Shown: positions 1 to 7,513 of the stretch, in pieces
Layout of the letters: each line of letters starts with the position of its first letter
Position numbering within the stretch: the stretch's first letter is position 1
Source: an uncultured Chloroflexota bacterium
GTDB lineage: Bacteria > Chloroflexota > UBA4733
Assembly: GCA_937967325.1 (NCBI GenBank)
Contig: CALBSQ010000122.1
Span: 1-43,136, forward strand
DNA length: 43,136 bases
Direction of reading: 5' to 3'
Translations under genes and position numbers: made by a program
The notes under the pieces: generated by a model
What the model was told of the DNA's origin: nothing
The model's input: the letters and a program-made list of their open reading frames with translations, nothing else
The model's database searches: none

Positions 1-54
1 GCTGGCTTGTCAGAGACGAACAGCTCAACACGCCGAGTGGAAGGGGAATGCCGG

Positions 55-378
55 ATGAGTTCGATGCAGGCCGAGCAGGATCGCGGACTGACCAGTCGGG
101 TTGGTCCCCTGCGGATCGACTGGCCTCGCTCCATAGGGTATTACGGTGGCATTGGCCTGGCCGTCGGCTTCGGCCTCATCGAGCCGCCGCTGGCTATCTT
201 CATCGCCGCGGTGCCGTTCCTCAAGATGCTGAACCGGCCGAAGGCGCCACTGCCGGCGCGCTTTGTCGCACAGATGCTGGATGGCGCTTCCAAGCCGGTC
301 GGGGGCGATAGCGAGGCGACCGTCGAGCTGGAGACGAAGCAGGTGCCGGGCCTCCCGAAGGAGGGGACGGCGTCGTGA
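55..378 (+). CDS. Small membrane protein of unknown function
   Basis: This encodes about 107 residues that I do not recognise as a named family. The sequence shows a hydrophilic N-terminus, then two closely spaced hydrophobic stretches (around IGYYGGIGLAVGFGLIE and LAIFIAAVPFL), then a charged, mostly polar tail. That suggests a one- or two-pass membrane protein or hairpin. I chose ATG 55 because AAGGGG lies about 8 nt upstream. The frame stays open to a TTG at position 7, so a longer N-terminus is possible, or the gene could start further upstream. Nothing nearby indicates a role. Confidence 0.6.
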   Translation: MSSMQAEQDRGLTSRVGPLRIDWPRSIGYYGGIGLAVGFGLIEPPLAIFIAAVPFLKMLNRPKAPLPARFVAQMLDGASKPVGGDSEATVELETKQVPGLPKEGTAS

Positions 379-498
379 AGGCAGGTGGAGCGGGTCCCCA
401 GAGGGGGCTTGCTCCTGGCGGCGTTGCTGGCTCGGACTCGACACCGCGCTCTGGGCGCTCCTCCATCGGAGATAACGAGGAACTGTCGGGAAAGTCCC

Positions 499-891
499 TT
501 ATTGGGAGGTGATCGAAATCGGTCGGTGCGCCTGGACGTGCTGGTCGGCGACCTGCACGACCGTGTCCAGATCGAACGGCTTGGCCAGGTGTCCGTGGAC
601 TTGCAGCGTCGCCGCGTGCCGCTGTACGTCGCCGCCCGCTGACATGATCACGATTCGCGCGTCCGCCACCCGGTTGTGCCGGTAGGCCGGAACGAAGTCC
701 CAACCGTTCAGAACCGGCATCATCAGGTCTAGCAGGATCAGACAGGGCGGGAACCGCGGCAGCAATTCCAGCGCCGCCTGGCCATGGGCAGCGGAGCGCA
801 CGTCGAAGCCTTCCAGCACGAGTAATGTTTCCAGCATGGACCGGATGTGAGGATGGTCGTCCACGACCAGGACGCGGCGTAGCGCGCACAC
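499..891 (-). CDS. Single-domain response regulator (CheY-like receiver)
   Basis: This is a stand-alone receiver of 130 residues with no output domain. Visible hallmarks are the acidic pair in VLVVDDH, the phospho-acceptor Asp in LILLDLMMPV, a Ser switch residue in IVIMSAGG and the conserved Lys-Pro in LAKPFD. The GTG start at 891 is supported by a strong AGGAAGGAG ribosome site a few bases upstream; the longer open frame to 1107 reads as non-conserved sequence. It is transcribed away from the histidine kinase at 1154, across a shared upstream region. That kinase is the obvious candidate partner, although this is inferred from position. With no effector domain it must act by protein-protein contact or phosphate relay. 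Confidence 0.88.
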   Translation of the reverse strand: MCALRRVLVVDDHPHIRSMLETLLVLEGFDVRSAAHGQAALELLPRFPPCLILLDLMMPVLNGWDFVPAYRHNRVADARIVIMSAGGDVQRHAATLQVHGHLAKPFDLDTVVQVADQHVQAHRPISITSQ

Positions 892-1153
892 GCGGTCGTT
901 TCTCCTTCCTGATGGGTCTGGCCAACCCGCATGTGGCGCCCACACCGGCAGCCCCGCACAGTCCGTGCCAGCAGGACCCAGGCGACTATGGCGCCCGGAG
1001 CGGCGCCTTGGCTGACCCAAATCTTGCGTCCCTATCCGTCCATCGCCGAATGGGCGAGGGCGCGCTCTACAGTAGATGCCGCGTGAACCGCCGACGGTCT
1101 GTTCCATTTGAGGCTATGCTATGTCTCTGAGGTGAGATAGTGTTGCCGCCCCG

Positions 1154-2266
1154 TTGCTAGATGAGCAAAAGATTGTGTCGGACGTTGACGCGGCTGCCTT
1201 AGAGGCATACCGCGCCGCCCTCGTCGAATACGTACGCTCGCACACTGAAGCGTCACTCTATCGCGCGTCACAATTGAGTCGTACCTTCGTGGAGCAGGGA
1301 GTCGGTCCGGAAGAGATTATCGCGCTGCACGTCGAGGCTATCGAGCGGGTGACCGCGGGACACTCCTACCGGGAACAAGCTCGAGCTACGACCGATGGGT
1401 TGCAGTTCCTCCTGGAGATGATGATCGCCTACGGCGTGCAGTATCAGGTCTATATGGCGCTCCGGCTGGAAGAGCTGCGTCGTCAAACAGAGGCGCAAGC
1501 CGTGCTGCAGCGGCAGCGTCTGGAGCTTGCCGAGCAGTCGGAGCGCGAGAAGATTGAGATTTTGGCCACCGTTGCCCATGAGCTAGGCACACCGATTACC
1601 GCTGCCAAAGGGTACGTCGATTATGCACGCCGGCTGCTCTCCGCCGGAAAGGTGGACGCTGCGCTCGACGCGCTCGGCACGGCGCGCGAGGCTGTCGAGC
1701 GTCTCATCGAGATCACCGGCGATCTGGTACGAGCCAGCGGCGACGAGATCGGCGCGCTCGACCGCTCGCCGGTTGACCTCCGGGGGATCGTCCAGCAATC
1801 GCATTCCTGGGCGCGTGCCGCTGCCGAGGAGAAGGACGTGGCGCTTTCCTACGACGGGGGAACCGATGGCGCCGCCACTATCCAGGGTAGCGCGGACGCG
1901 CTCTTGACTATCTTGGGAAATCTACTCTCCAATGCCATTCGCTATACCCCCGCTGGGGGACGGGTGGTCATTCGCCAGGGGCGCAACGAGCAGACCGCAT
2001 GGGTGAGCGTTGCCGATACCGGCATGGGTATGGCGGCGGAAACCCAATCGCGCATCTTCGAGCGGTTCTATCGCGCTCCGGAGGCGCGTGGAATGGTTGC
2101 CAGCGGGCTTGGCCTTGGGTTGGCCCTGACTCAGCAGTTGGTACGGGCGCACGGTGGGGAGATCACGGTGGAAAGCAGGTTGGGGGAGGGGAGCACCTTT
2201 ACTGTTGCCTTTCCCGTAGACGGTCTGGAAGTAGAGAAGGGTGGATCAAGTGGACCGGCTGAGTAG
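1154..2266 (+). CDS. Histidine kinase with RsbU_N-like N-terminal domain
   Basis: This soluble sensor kinase has about 370 residues. Residues 12-105 resemble the helical N-terminal domain of RsbU/RsbR-type proteins, which docks the RsbT switch kinase. A coiled linker (around 105-132) leads to the dimerisation/phosphoacceptor motif AHELGTPITA with His142. The ATPase domain follows, with an N box (NLLSNAIRYTP), G1 (DTGMGM), F box (ERFYR) and G2 (GLGLGLAL). No transmembrane segment is visible, so it is probably cytoplasmic. It is the first gene of the stressosome run and overlaps the RsbR gene. This would let stressosome output (released RsbT) feed a His-Asp relay in place of an RsbU phosphatase, which is inference. 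The TTG start at 1154 is uncertain; a GTG lies at 1175. Confidence 0.85.
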   Translation: MLDEQKIVSDVDAAALEAYRAALVEYVRSHTEASLYRASQLSRTFVEQGVGPEEIIALHVEAIERVTAGHSYREQARATTDGLQFLLEMMIAYGVQYQVYMALRLEELRRQTEAQAVLQRQRLELAEQSEREKIEILATVAHELGTPITAAKGYVDYARRLLSAGKVDAALDALGTAREAVERLIEITGDLVRASGDEIGALDRSPVDLRGIVQQSHSWARAAAEEKDVALSYDGGTDGAATIQGSADALLTILGNLLSNAIRYTPAGGRVVIRQGRNEQTAWVSVADTGMGMAAETQSRIFERFYRAPEARGMVASGLGLGLALTQQLVRAHGGEITVESRLGEGSTFTVAFPVDGLEVEKGGSSGPAE

Positions 2267-2732
2267 ATCGGAGCTCGCGGCGGAAGCTGAGCAACAGCGC
2301 CAAACCATCAGCGAGCTGCAGACACCGGTGATCCAGGTTTGGGAAGGCGTCCTGGCCCTGCCGATCGTTGGAGTGCTGGATACGAGCCGCACACAGCAGA
2401 CGACCGAAGCTCTGCTGGACAAAATAGTTGACACCAGTTCGGAGATTGTCATTCTGGACATCACCGGCGTGCCGGTTGTGGACACGGCGGTGGCCAAGCA
2501 TCTTCTGGAAATGGTCACCGCCGCCAGGTTGCTTGGCTGCGAGGTGCTCCTCGTCGGCATCTCGGCGCGCATTGCTATGACGTTGGTGCATCTCGGCCTC
2601 GACCTGTCCGGAGTGACCACGCGGACCACCCTTGCCAAAGGCCTGGAGCTGGCCTTCCGCCGCCTCGGGCTCGAGGTGGTCTCCCGCCGTGGTGACGGCC
2701 GCGCCAACGGCGGCGGAGAGGACGAGCGCTAG
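2250..2732 (+). CDS. rsbR: RsbR-type stressosome STAS protein lacking a sensor domain
   Basis: This STAS-domain scaffold has about 160 residues. The region after residue 25 (TPVIQVWEGVLALPIVGVLD) is the typical entry to the RsbR C-terminal domain. Counting from GTG 2250, Thr45 (LDTSR) and Thr79 (VVDT) are 34 residues apart. That is the spacing of the two RsbT phosphorylation threonines of Bacillus RsbRA (171 and 205), so both acceptor sites appear to be kept. The N-terminal globin-like sensor domain of classical RsbR is absent; only about 25 mostly polar residues precede STAS. GTG 2250 sits 9 nt after AGAAGG; GTG 2241 is the alternative. It overlaps the kinase gene and its TAG is followed directly by the rsbS ATG. 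Confidence 0.88.
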   Translation: MDRLSRSELAAEAEQQRQTISELQTPVIQVWEGVLALPIVGVLDTSRTQQTTEALLDKIVDTSSEIVILDITGVPVVDTAVAKHLLEMVTAARLLGCEVLLVGISARIAMTLVHLGLDLSGVTTRTTLAKGLELAFRRLGLEVVSRRGDGRANGGGEDER

Positions 2733-3122
2733 ATGGCGCGTGTCCCAGTCATCCGACTTGGCGCCACACTCATCGCTACGGTGTTGGAGGATCTCCAAGA
2801 TAGCGACGCCCTAGACCTCCAGGAGAATCTTAGCGCCGCCCTGGAGCGCACGGGCGCAGAGGGGGTGCTGCTCGACATCTCCGTCGTGGAAACGGTCGAT
2901 TCCTTCTTGGGGCGGCTCCTCAACGACGTTGCCGCCGCCGCCCGATTGCTCGGCGCCGTGACCGTCGTGGTCGGCGTGCAGCCGGCCGTGGCGATTACAC
3001 TCGTTGAGCTAGGCCTCGGCTTGTCCGGAGTGCATACCGCGCTCACGGTGGAAAAGGGGATGGCATTGCTCGAACGTCTGCTTGCGTCCGCCCGGCGTCA
3101 GGGACGTTATGGCAACTACTGA
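2733..3122 (+). CDS. rsbS: RsbS-type stressosome antagonist
   Basis: This is a minimal STAS protein of 129 residues. The motif DISVVETVDSFLGR carries Ser57, which matches the RsbT-phosphorylated serine (Ser59) of Bacillus RsbS. With RsbR it would form the stressosome core that holds RsbT until the core is phosphorylated. The ATG abuts the TAG of rsbR (TAGATG), so translation is probably coupled, and the 3' end overlaps the next gene by 14 nt. The length is normal for RsbS and nothing is missing. Confidence 0.9.
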   Translation: MARVPVIRLGATLIATVLEDLQDSDALDLQENLSAALERTGAEGVLLDISVVETVDSFLGRLLNDVAAAARLLGAVTVVVGVQPAVAITLVELGLGLSGVHTALTVEKGMALLERLLASARRQGRYGNY

Positions 3123-3510
3123 CGAGCGCTTGCCCATTGTCGGGGAAGGCGACATCGTTCGCGCCCGGCAACGCGCCCGTGAGATCGCCAAGGGCCTCGG
3201 CTTCGGGTTGGTTGACCAGAGCCGCATTGCCACGGCGGTCTCTGAACTGACGCGCAATGTCGTGCGCTACGCGACCGGCGGGAAAGGCGACGTGTCCATA
3301 AAGTCGCTCTCGGGATCCGGCATCGAGATTGTCGTCAGCGATCACGGGCCAGGTATTGCCGACGTCGAGCAGGCGTTGCGAGACGGCTTCAGTTCCGGGG
3401 CCGGCATGGGCATGGGCTTGCCCGGCGCCAAGCGGCTCATGGATGAGATGCATGTCGACAGCGAGTTAGGCAGCGGCACAACTGTGACGATCCGAAAATG
3501 GCGCCGCTAA
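3109..3510 (+). CDS. rsbT: RsbT-type switch serine kinase
   Basis: This GHKL-fold serine/threonine kinase has 133 residues. It shows the N box (SELTRNVVRYA), the nucleotide-binding Asp in SDHGPGIAD, and a glycine-rich lid (SSGAGMGMGLPGAKRLMDEM). In known stressosomes RsbT phosphorylates RsbS and RsbR, leaves the complex and activates a partner through the RsbU_N docking domain. Here the only visible RsbU_N-like partner is the histidine kinase at 1154. ATG 3109 is preceded by GGGA and lies inside the end of rsbS, giving coupled translation. The frame is open back to 3082, but the extra residues are not typical of the family. Confidence 0.88.
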   Translation: MATTDERLPIVGEGDIVRARQRAREIAKGLGFGLVDQSRIATAVSELTRNVVRYATGGKGDVSIKSLSGSGIEIVVSDHGPGIADVEQALRDGFSSGAGMGMGLPGAKRLMDEMHVDSELGSGTTVTIRKWRR

Positions 3511-3917
3511 GCATCCTGGCCGTCACCCGCCTGACCATCGGCGGCCCCGCTGCTGTGGATCGGGCCCGGCGTGCGGCCAGAGGTCTGGCTGTCTCCCTGG
3601 GTTTCCATGTTGCCGACGCCGAATGCATTGCTCTAGCGACCGGCGAGTTGGCGGCCAATCTGTTGCGGTACGCTGAGATGGGGGCCATCGTGCTCTCCAG
3701 CGTCGAGCGGTCCGGCAGCAAGGGAGTCGGCGTGGCGAGCCACGACGGAGGACCGGGGATTGCCGACCTACCGCGGGCCCTCGAGGACGGCTTCAGCACC
3801 GGCGGCGGTCTGGGCAGCGGTTTGCCCGGCGTCCGCCGGCTCATGGATGAGTTCACGATCAGCACCGGTACCACTGGCACGACGATTGTGACGTACAAGT
3901 GGCTGACCCGCCCATAG
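3498..3917 (+). CDS. Second RsbT/RsbW-like serine kinase
   Basis: This is a second GHKL kinase-like protein (139 residues), directly downstream of rsbT and overlapping it by 13 nt. The N box (TGELAANLLRYA) and a G1-like DGGPGIAD are present, followed by a glycine-rich lid (STGGGLGSGLPGVRRLMDEF). It is clearly related to the preceding RsbT, especially over the lid, but diverged elsewhere. It could be a duplicated RsbT with another target, or an anti-sigma/anti-anti-sigma type kinase; sequence alone does not decide. No sigma factor gene is in the window. Its 3' end overlaps the phosphatase gene by 19 nt. Confidence 0.8.
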   Translation: MAPLSILAVTRLTIGGPAAVDRARRAARGLAVSLGFHVADAECIALATGELAANLLRYAEMGAIVLSSVERSGSKGVGVASHDGGPGIADLPRALEDGFSTGGGLGSGLPGVRRLMDEFTISTGTTGTTIVTYKWLTRP

Positions 3918-4528
3918 TCGTCGCTGCTGCCAGTCGCCCGTATCCGGGCGAGAAGGCGAACGGCGACGCTTGGACCGTCCAGAGGCAAACGGACGGCTGT
4001 CGCATTGCTCTCATCGACGGCTTGGGCCACGGTCCGGCCGCCGCCGCGGCGGCCGGCGCCGCCGTAACTGCGCTGGAGGGGCGACCACAGGCGGACCCCG
4101 TCGAGGCGCTAACGGCGTGCCATCAGGCGCTGGTGGGCACGCGCGGCGCGGTGATCTCTATCGCCGCTATTGCTCCGGCGCGCGGCCGGCTGGTATATGC
4201 TGGAGTGGGGAATGTTGAAGCGCGCCTCTGCCAATCCCGCCGGGTGGAGCGGCCAATTGCGCTGCGCGGCATTCTCGGGGTGGTGATGCCTCGCCTGCGC
4301 TCCTTCGAGTTTGCGCTGGCGCCTGACTGGCTACTGCTTTTGCACACCGATGGGGTTAGCGCGCATTGTAGACTCAACACAGAGGGCGTGGTCACCGCGT
4401 CCGATCCCCAAGCGATCGCTGATCTCATGCTCGCACGGTGCCTGCGCCCCACGGACGACGCCACAGTGATCATCGCCAGCCCGACCATGGCGGTCACGGC
4501 CCAATCCTGGGCGCTGCTGCTCCGGTAA
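3899..4528 (+). CDS. rsbX: RsbX-type PP2C-like phosphatase
   Basis: This protein of about 209 residues resembles the small PP2C/SpoIIE-type phosphatases. It shows an N-terminal acidic pocket (GEKANGDAW), the metal-binding signature ALIDGLGHGP, YAGVGNVEARL, LLLHTDGV and a late DDATVII. In stressosomes RsbX removes phosphate from RsbS and RsbR and resets the complex, so its place at the end of the run makes functional sense. The GTG start at 3899 lies inside the preceding gene. It is the last plus-strand gene here; the next gene is convergent. Confidence 0.87.
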   Translation: MADPPIVVAAASRPYPGEKANGDAWTVQRQTDGCRIALIDGLGHGPAAAAAAGAAVTALEGRPQADPVEALTACHQALVGTRGAVISIAAIAPARGRLVYAGVGNVEARLCQSRRVERPIALRGILGVVMPRLRSFEFALAPDWLLLLHTDGVSAHCRLNTEGVVTASDPQAIADLMLARCLRPTDDATVIIASPTMAVTAQSWALLLR

Positions 4529-4614
4529 CGGACGCCGAAAGAGGGGGTGCGAGCCGGCTGGTGCGACTCGGAAAAGGATACAACAGATGGGTGCGCAGTC
4601 GCCGCTCGCAGCCC

Positions 4615-5898
4615 TCACCCCTGTGCAGCCAGCCGGTCCGGCGGCACACCAAGCGGGAGTGGTCCAGTGGCGGCCGATCCCTCGTCCGAGGCGCTCTGTC
4701 CGCCGCCCTCGACTTGCTCGGCGGCCTCGCGCTCCTGCTCGTCCTGCTCTACCAGCATCGCCGTGGCGACGGCGGCTGCCTCGGTGGCCGTCGCTCCCTG
4801 CGTTTGGGCCGCGTAGGCTGCCTCGGCTTGTTCCTCCTCGACGTGCTGAGCGGCTTCGCCCGATTGCTCCCCCGGCAGGTCGATTCGCAAATCTTGGACG
4901 ATCACGCGGATACCGGCGGCCACCGGCAGTGCAAGCAAGGCTCCGATGATACCGAGCAGCGTACCGCCGGCCAGGAGCGCCAGCGTCACCGCGACGGCCG
5001 AGAGGCGCAGGGTCCGCCCGTAGACTCGAGGGATGAGGACGTGGCTCTCGAATTGCTGGTAGAGGAAGATCGCCGCGAAGACCACGATCGCCGGCACAAG
5101 ACCGACCGGCAGGGTCGCCGCCACCGCTGGGATCAGCACCAAGATACCGCCGACGAAGGGGATCAGATCGGCGAAGCCGGCGAATGCCCCGAAAGCCAGG
5201 GCATTGGGCGTGCCTACTCGCCACAGCAGCACGAACACGAAGGCGCTAATGAGCGCCGACGTCAAGGCCTGGCCACGGATGTAGCCGCCGACGACCGTTT
5301 CCATATCCAGCAAGATGCGCGCGACGCGGAGATGCACGTGCCGCGGCAGCAAGGCGAACAGCAGGCCTTGCACGCGCTCTCGATCGGCCAGGATGTAGAA
5401 CGCCAGGACGGCGGTGGTGAGGCCCAGCGCCACGACGTCCACCACGCTGCCGGCCACGCTCAAGGCGGATGCGCCCAGGGGCGCCAATAGCGCCTCCGGC
5501 GTGGCGGTCCGGACGGATGTTGCCTCGTTGGCGAGCGGCGGGAACTGGGCCAGGGTGTCGGCGAGACGGTTCTGCATGGCTGGCGCCCCGGCGATCAGCG
5601 CCTGGACCTGGCCGATGAGTGCTGGGATGACGAGCGCCGCCAGCCCCAGCGTTCCGAGCACCAGGCCCAGCAGGATGAGGCCCAGGGCAAACGATCGGCC
5701 TATACGACGTTGCTCCAACCAGTCCACCAGCGGGCTGAGCGTACCGGCGAGGACGAGTGCGATTGCCAACAGGACGACGATCTCCCACAGCCGGGTCAGC
5801 AGCCATAGGCCGACCACAATGCCCAGGACGGTGAGCATCGATCGTAGCGATAACTCGATTCGCACGGTTCGCGCGCCGGCTCCGCCGTCAGCGGACAT
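4615..5898 (-). CDS. AI-2E/PerM family (UPF0118) membrane permease
   Basis: This multi-pass membrane protein of 427 residues has a family-typical order. Two N-terminal helices (VLGIVVGLWLLT and LLAIALVLAGTLSPLVDWL) precede a further pair, a soluble section with ADRERV, then the conserved ALAFGAFAGFADLIPFVGG and a re-entrant/C-terminal set ending LLGIIGALLALPVAAGI. The family exports or imports small solutes; some members were linked to autoinducer-2 and others to sodium/proton exchange, so the substrate is unknown. The C-terminal tail of about 80 residues is rich in Ala, Glu and Gln and is longer than usual. Its ATG overlaps the end of the response regulator gene at 5888, indicating an operon on the minus strand. 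It is convergent with rsbX. Confidence 0.88.
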   Translation of the reverse strand: MSADGGAGARTVRIELSLRSMLTVLGIVVGLWLLTRLWEIVVLLAIALVLAGTLSPLVDWLEQRRIGRSFALGLILLGLVLGTLGLAALVIPALIGQVQALIAGAPAMQNRLADTLAQFPPLANEATSVRTATPEALLAPLGASALSVAGSVVDVVALGLTTAVLAFYILADRERVQGLLFALLPRHVHLRVARILLDMETVVGGYIRGQALTSALISAFVFVLLWRVGTPNALAFGAFAGFADLIPFVGGILVLIPAVAATLPVGLVPAIVVFAAIFLYQQFESHVLIPRVYGRTLRLSAVAVTLALLAGGTLLGIIGALLALPVAAGIRVIVQDLRIDLPGEQSGEAAQHVEEEQAEAAYAAQTQGATATEAAAVATAMLVEQDEQEREAAEQVEGGGQSASDEGSAATGPLPLGVPPDRLAAQG

Positions 5899-6250
5899 AG
5901 CCGGCCAGCATGGTCAGGAGCGTGTCGACATCGAACGGCTTGGGCAGGACGCCTTGCGCGCCGATCTGCGCTGCCCGCTGAACCGCGTCGTGGGCAGCGG
6001 TCATGCAGATGATCGGGACGTGCGGTCCTGGGCGTTGCCGGTAGGCGCTGGCGAACTGCCAGCCGTCCATCACCGGCATCCGCATGTCCAGAAGAATCAC
6101 CTGTGGCAGCGACTGCTCGATCCGATCGAGCGCCTCGGCGCCGTGGGCGGCCACCACGACCTCGAAGCCTTCCTCGGTCAGCATGTAGCTGAGGAAGTCA
6201 CGAATGGCCTCGTCGTCGTCCACGACCAGCACGCGCGCTGCGCACCCCAT
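5888..6250 (-). CDS. Single-domain response regulator (CheY-like receiver)
   Basis: This is a second stand-alone receiver, 120 residues long. It has the acidic cluster VLVVDDDE, phospho-acceptor Asp in VILLDMRMPV, a Thr switch residue in IICMTAAH and Lys in LPKPFD. Its layout is close to that of the receiver at 499-891, so the two are probably paralogues. ATG 6250 is preceded by an excellent AGGAGG site. It precedes, and slightly overlaps, the permease gene at 4615, so the two are likely cotranscribed. No output domain is present. Confidence 0.9.
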   Translation of the reverse strand: MGCAARVLVVDDDEAIRDFLSYMLTEEGFEVVVAAHGAEALDRIEQSLPQVILLDMRMPVMDGWQFASAYRQRPGPHVPIICMTAAHDAVQRAAQIGAQGVLPKPFDVDTLLTMLAGYVR

Positions 6251-6593
6251 GGGTGATCCCTCCTGATTGGAACGATTCCCCTGCCCGGTTTCGACGTGGG
6301 AGCGTGCCATGCCCCAGCCGGCTACCCCCCCGGCGGGGTCGACAAGACGCGGGCTCCCGATGAATGGTTCACCTTCGGTAGCAAGAGTGATACCGTGGCC
6401 GATCTTGTCATTGCCTGCAGGTCCGGATGGCGCGGCCGCGGGTTACGCGGCCGCGTTCGCGCTGTTCATTTCCCGGCCATTGGTGGCGAACACAGCGTAG
6501 GGAGGTCTGGCACGCTAGTTGCTCGCTAGTGGCAGCCAGGTGAGATGTGCTCTCGCGGTCGACGAAGTCAAATCGTAAAGGAAGCTATCATTT
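6251..6593. other. Gene-free stretch upstream of the response regulator operon
   Basis: I see no convincing protein-coding gene in this interval. Open frames on the plus strand have poor composition and no ribosome site. It contains the GC-rich symmetric repeat at 6431-6455 and should hold the promoter for the minus-strand regulator. I could not identify clear -35/-10 boxes by eye. Confidence 0.5.
6431..6455. repeat. Symmetric GC-rich hairpin (repeated 10-bp palindrome)
   Basis: The self-complementary decamer CGCGGCCGCG occurs twice, at 6431-6440 and 6446-6455, separated by GGTTA. The two copies can each fold alone or pair together as a 10-bp stem with a 5-nt loop. There is no T-tract, so a simple intrinsic terminator is unlikely. 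Confidence 0.6.
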
Positions 6594-6825
6594 ATGAGCT
6601 AAGTCAACGTGAACCAACCGGAGCCGTCCAACCCCCCCCGACAGCGGGGGCGCCGCGGTGGCCGCGGGGATTAATCTCATCACCGTCCTAATTATTTTGG
6701 CCGTTGCCGTAGTCATCATCGCCGGTATCATCTGGCTCGTCAGGAGCTCAGGGTATTTCTCTGCTCCTTCGGTGGCGCCCCAGAAGACCTCCGAGATCAT
6801 CGCTGCGAGCTTTGCCCTGGTCTAG
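6594..6825 (+). pseudogene. Disrupted small one-TM membrane protein
   Basis: ATG 6594 has a good AAAGGAAG ribosome site about 9 nt upstream, but the third codon is TAA. The same frame continues (GTG at 6609) as a Pro-rich start, NQPEPSNPP, and then reaches a run of eight C at 6632-6639. Removing one C joins it to the downstream frame, which reads DSGGAAVAAGINLITVLI and then a clear transmembrane helix (VLIILAVAVVIIAGIIWLV) and a short tail ending at TAG 6823-6825. The joined product would be about 75 residues. Two lesions suggest a pseudogene; the C-run indel could be a sequencing error. A shorter intact reading from GTG 6658 (55 residues) is possible but has no ribosome site. Confidence 0.45.
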
Positions 6826-6853
6826 TTAGAGTGTCCACAAAGAAGGAGCAGCG

Positions 6854-7513
6854 ATGGTAACCGAACCCGACCACCCGATCGCGGCCAACGCGGATGCTCC
6901 GGAGCAACACCTTTCCTGGTGGCTGTCCGCCTTGCAAGGGCAAGCCCAAGCCGGGCACCCGGTCTACGGGGAGACGCTTCATGCAGAACTGCAGGATGAA
7001 ACCCTCGTGATGACCGGTACTGTGCCGTCTGAAGACTGTCGCCATGCCGTGCAGGCCGAGCTGCGAACGCTGCAAGCGCACACGGATATCCCCGTCCGCA
7101 ACGAGCTGACCGTCGCGGAGCCGACGGGCGAGGAGCCCGGCGTGCTGCAGCAGACGCTGGTCGCAACCTACGAGAACGCGACCCAGGCCAAGGTAGTGGC
7201 GGAGCAGCTCCGCGCCAATCCGGTCCTCGATTCAGGGCGACTCCAGTTGTTGACACCGGATAGCTCCATCGGTGATGGCGACCGGACGGAAGCATTCCGC
7301 ACGGTCACTGAGACGTATCGCGCCGACCTGGACCGGGCGCTGGAAGAGGGCCATGCGGTGCTCGTCGTGACCGTCGATGAGACGCGGACCTTCGAGATGC
7401 GGCAGCTCTTAGATGAGGAGACGCGCAGCCTCCAGACGCTGGTCCTGCCGCCCCGCGTGGCGGGGTCCGGCACAAACGCGGTGGCTCCAGACACGGCGGA
7501 GCGTGCGCGATGA
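6854..7513 (+). CDS. BON-like/stress-type protein, unknown function
   Basis: This is a soluble protein of 219 residues. Residues about 35-90 look like a BON-type alpha/beta fold (LHAELQDETLVMTGTVPSED and a downstream valine-rich strand). Residues from about 98 (TLVATYENATQAKVVAEQLR) resemble the start of the heat-stress YflT/general-stress domain, which also often ends in a strand like AVLVVTVDE. These assignments are by pattern only. AGAAGGAG sits at 6841-6848, ideal for ATG 6854. The stop overlaps the start of the Nramp-like gene by 4 nt (ATGA), so the two are translationally coupled. That suggests a stress or metal-homeostasis accessory role. Confidence 0.7.
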   Translation: MVTEPDHPIAANADAPEQHLSWWLSALQGQAQAGHPVYGETLHAELQDETLVMTGTVPSEDCRHAVQAELRTLQAHTDIPVRNELTVAEPTGEEPGVLQQTLVATYENATQAKVVAEQLRANPVLDSGRLQLLTPDSSIGDGDRTEAFRTVTETYRADLDRALEEGHAVLVVTVDETRTFEMRQLLDEETRSLQTLVLPPRVAGSGTNAVAPDTAERAR

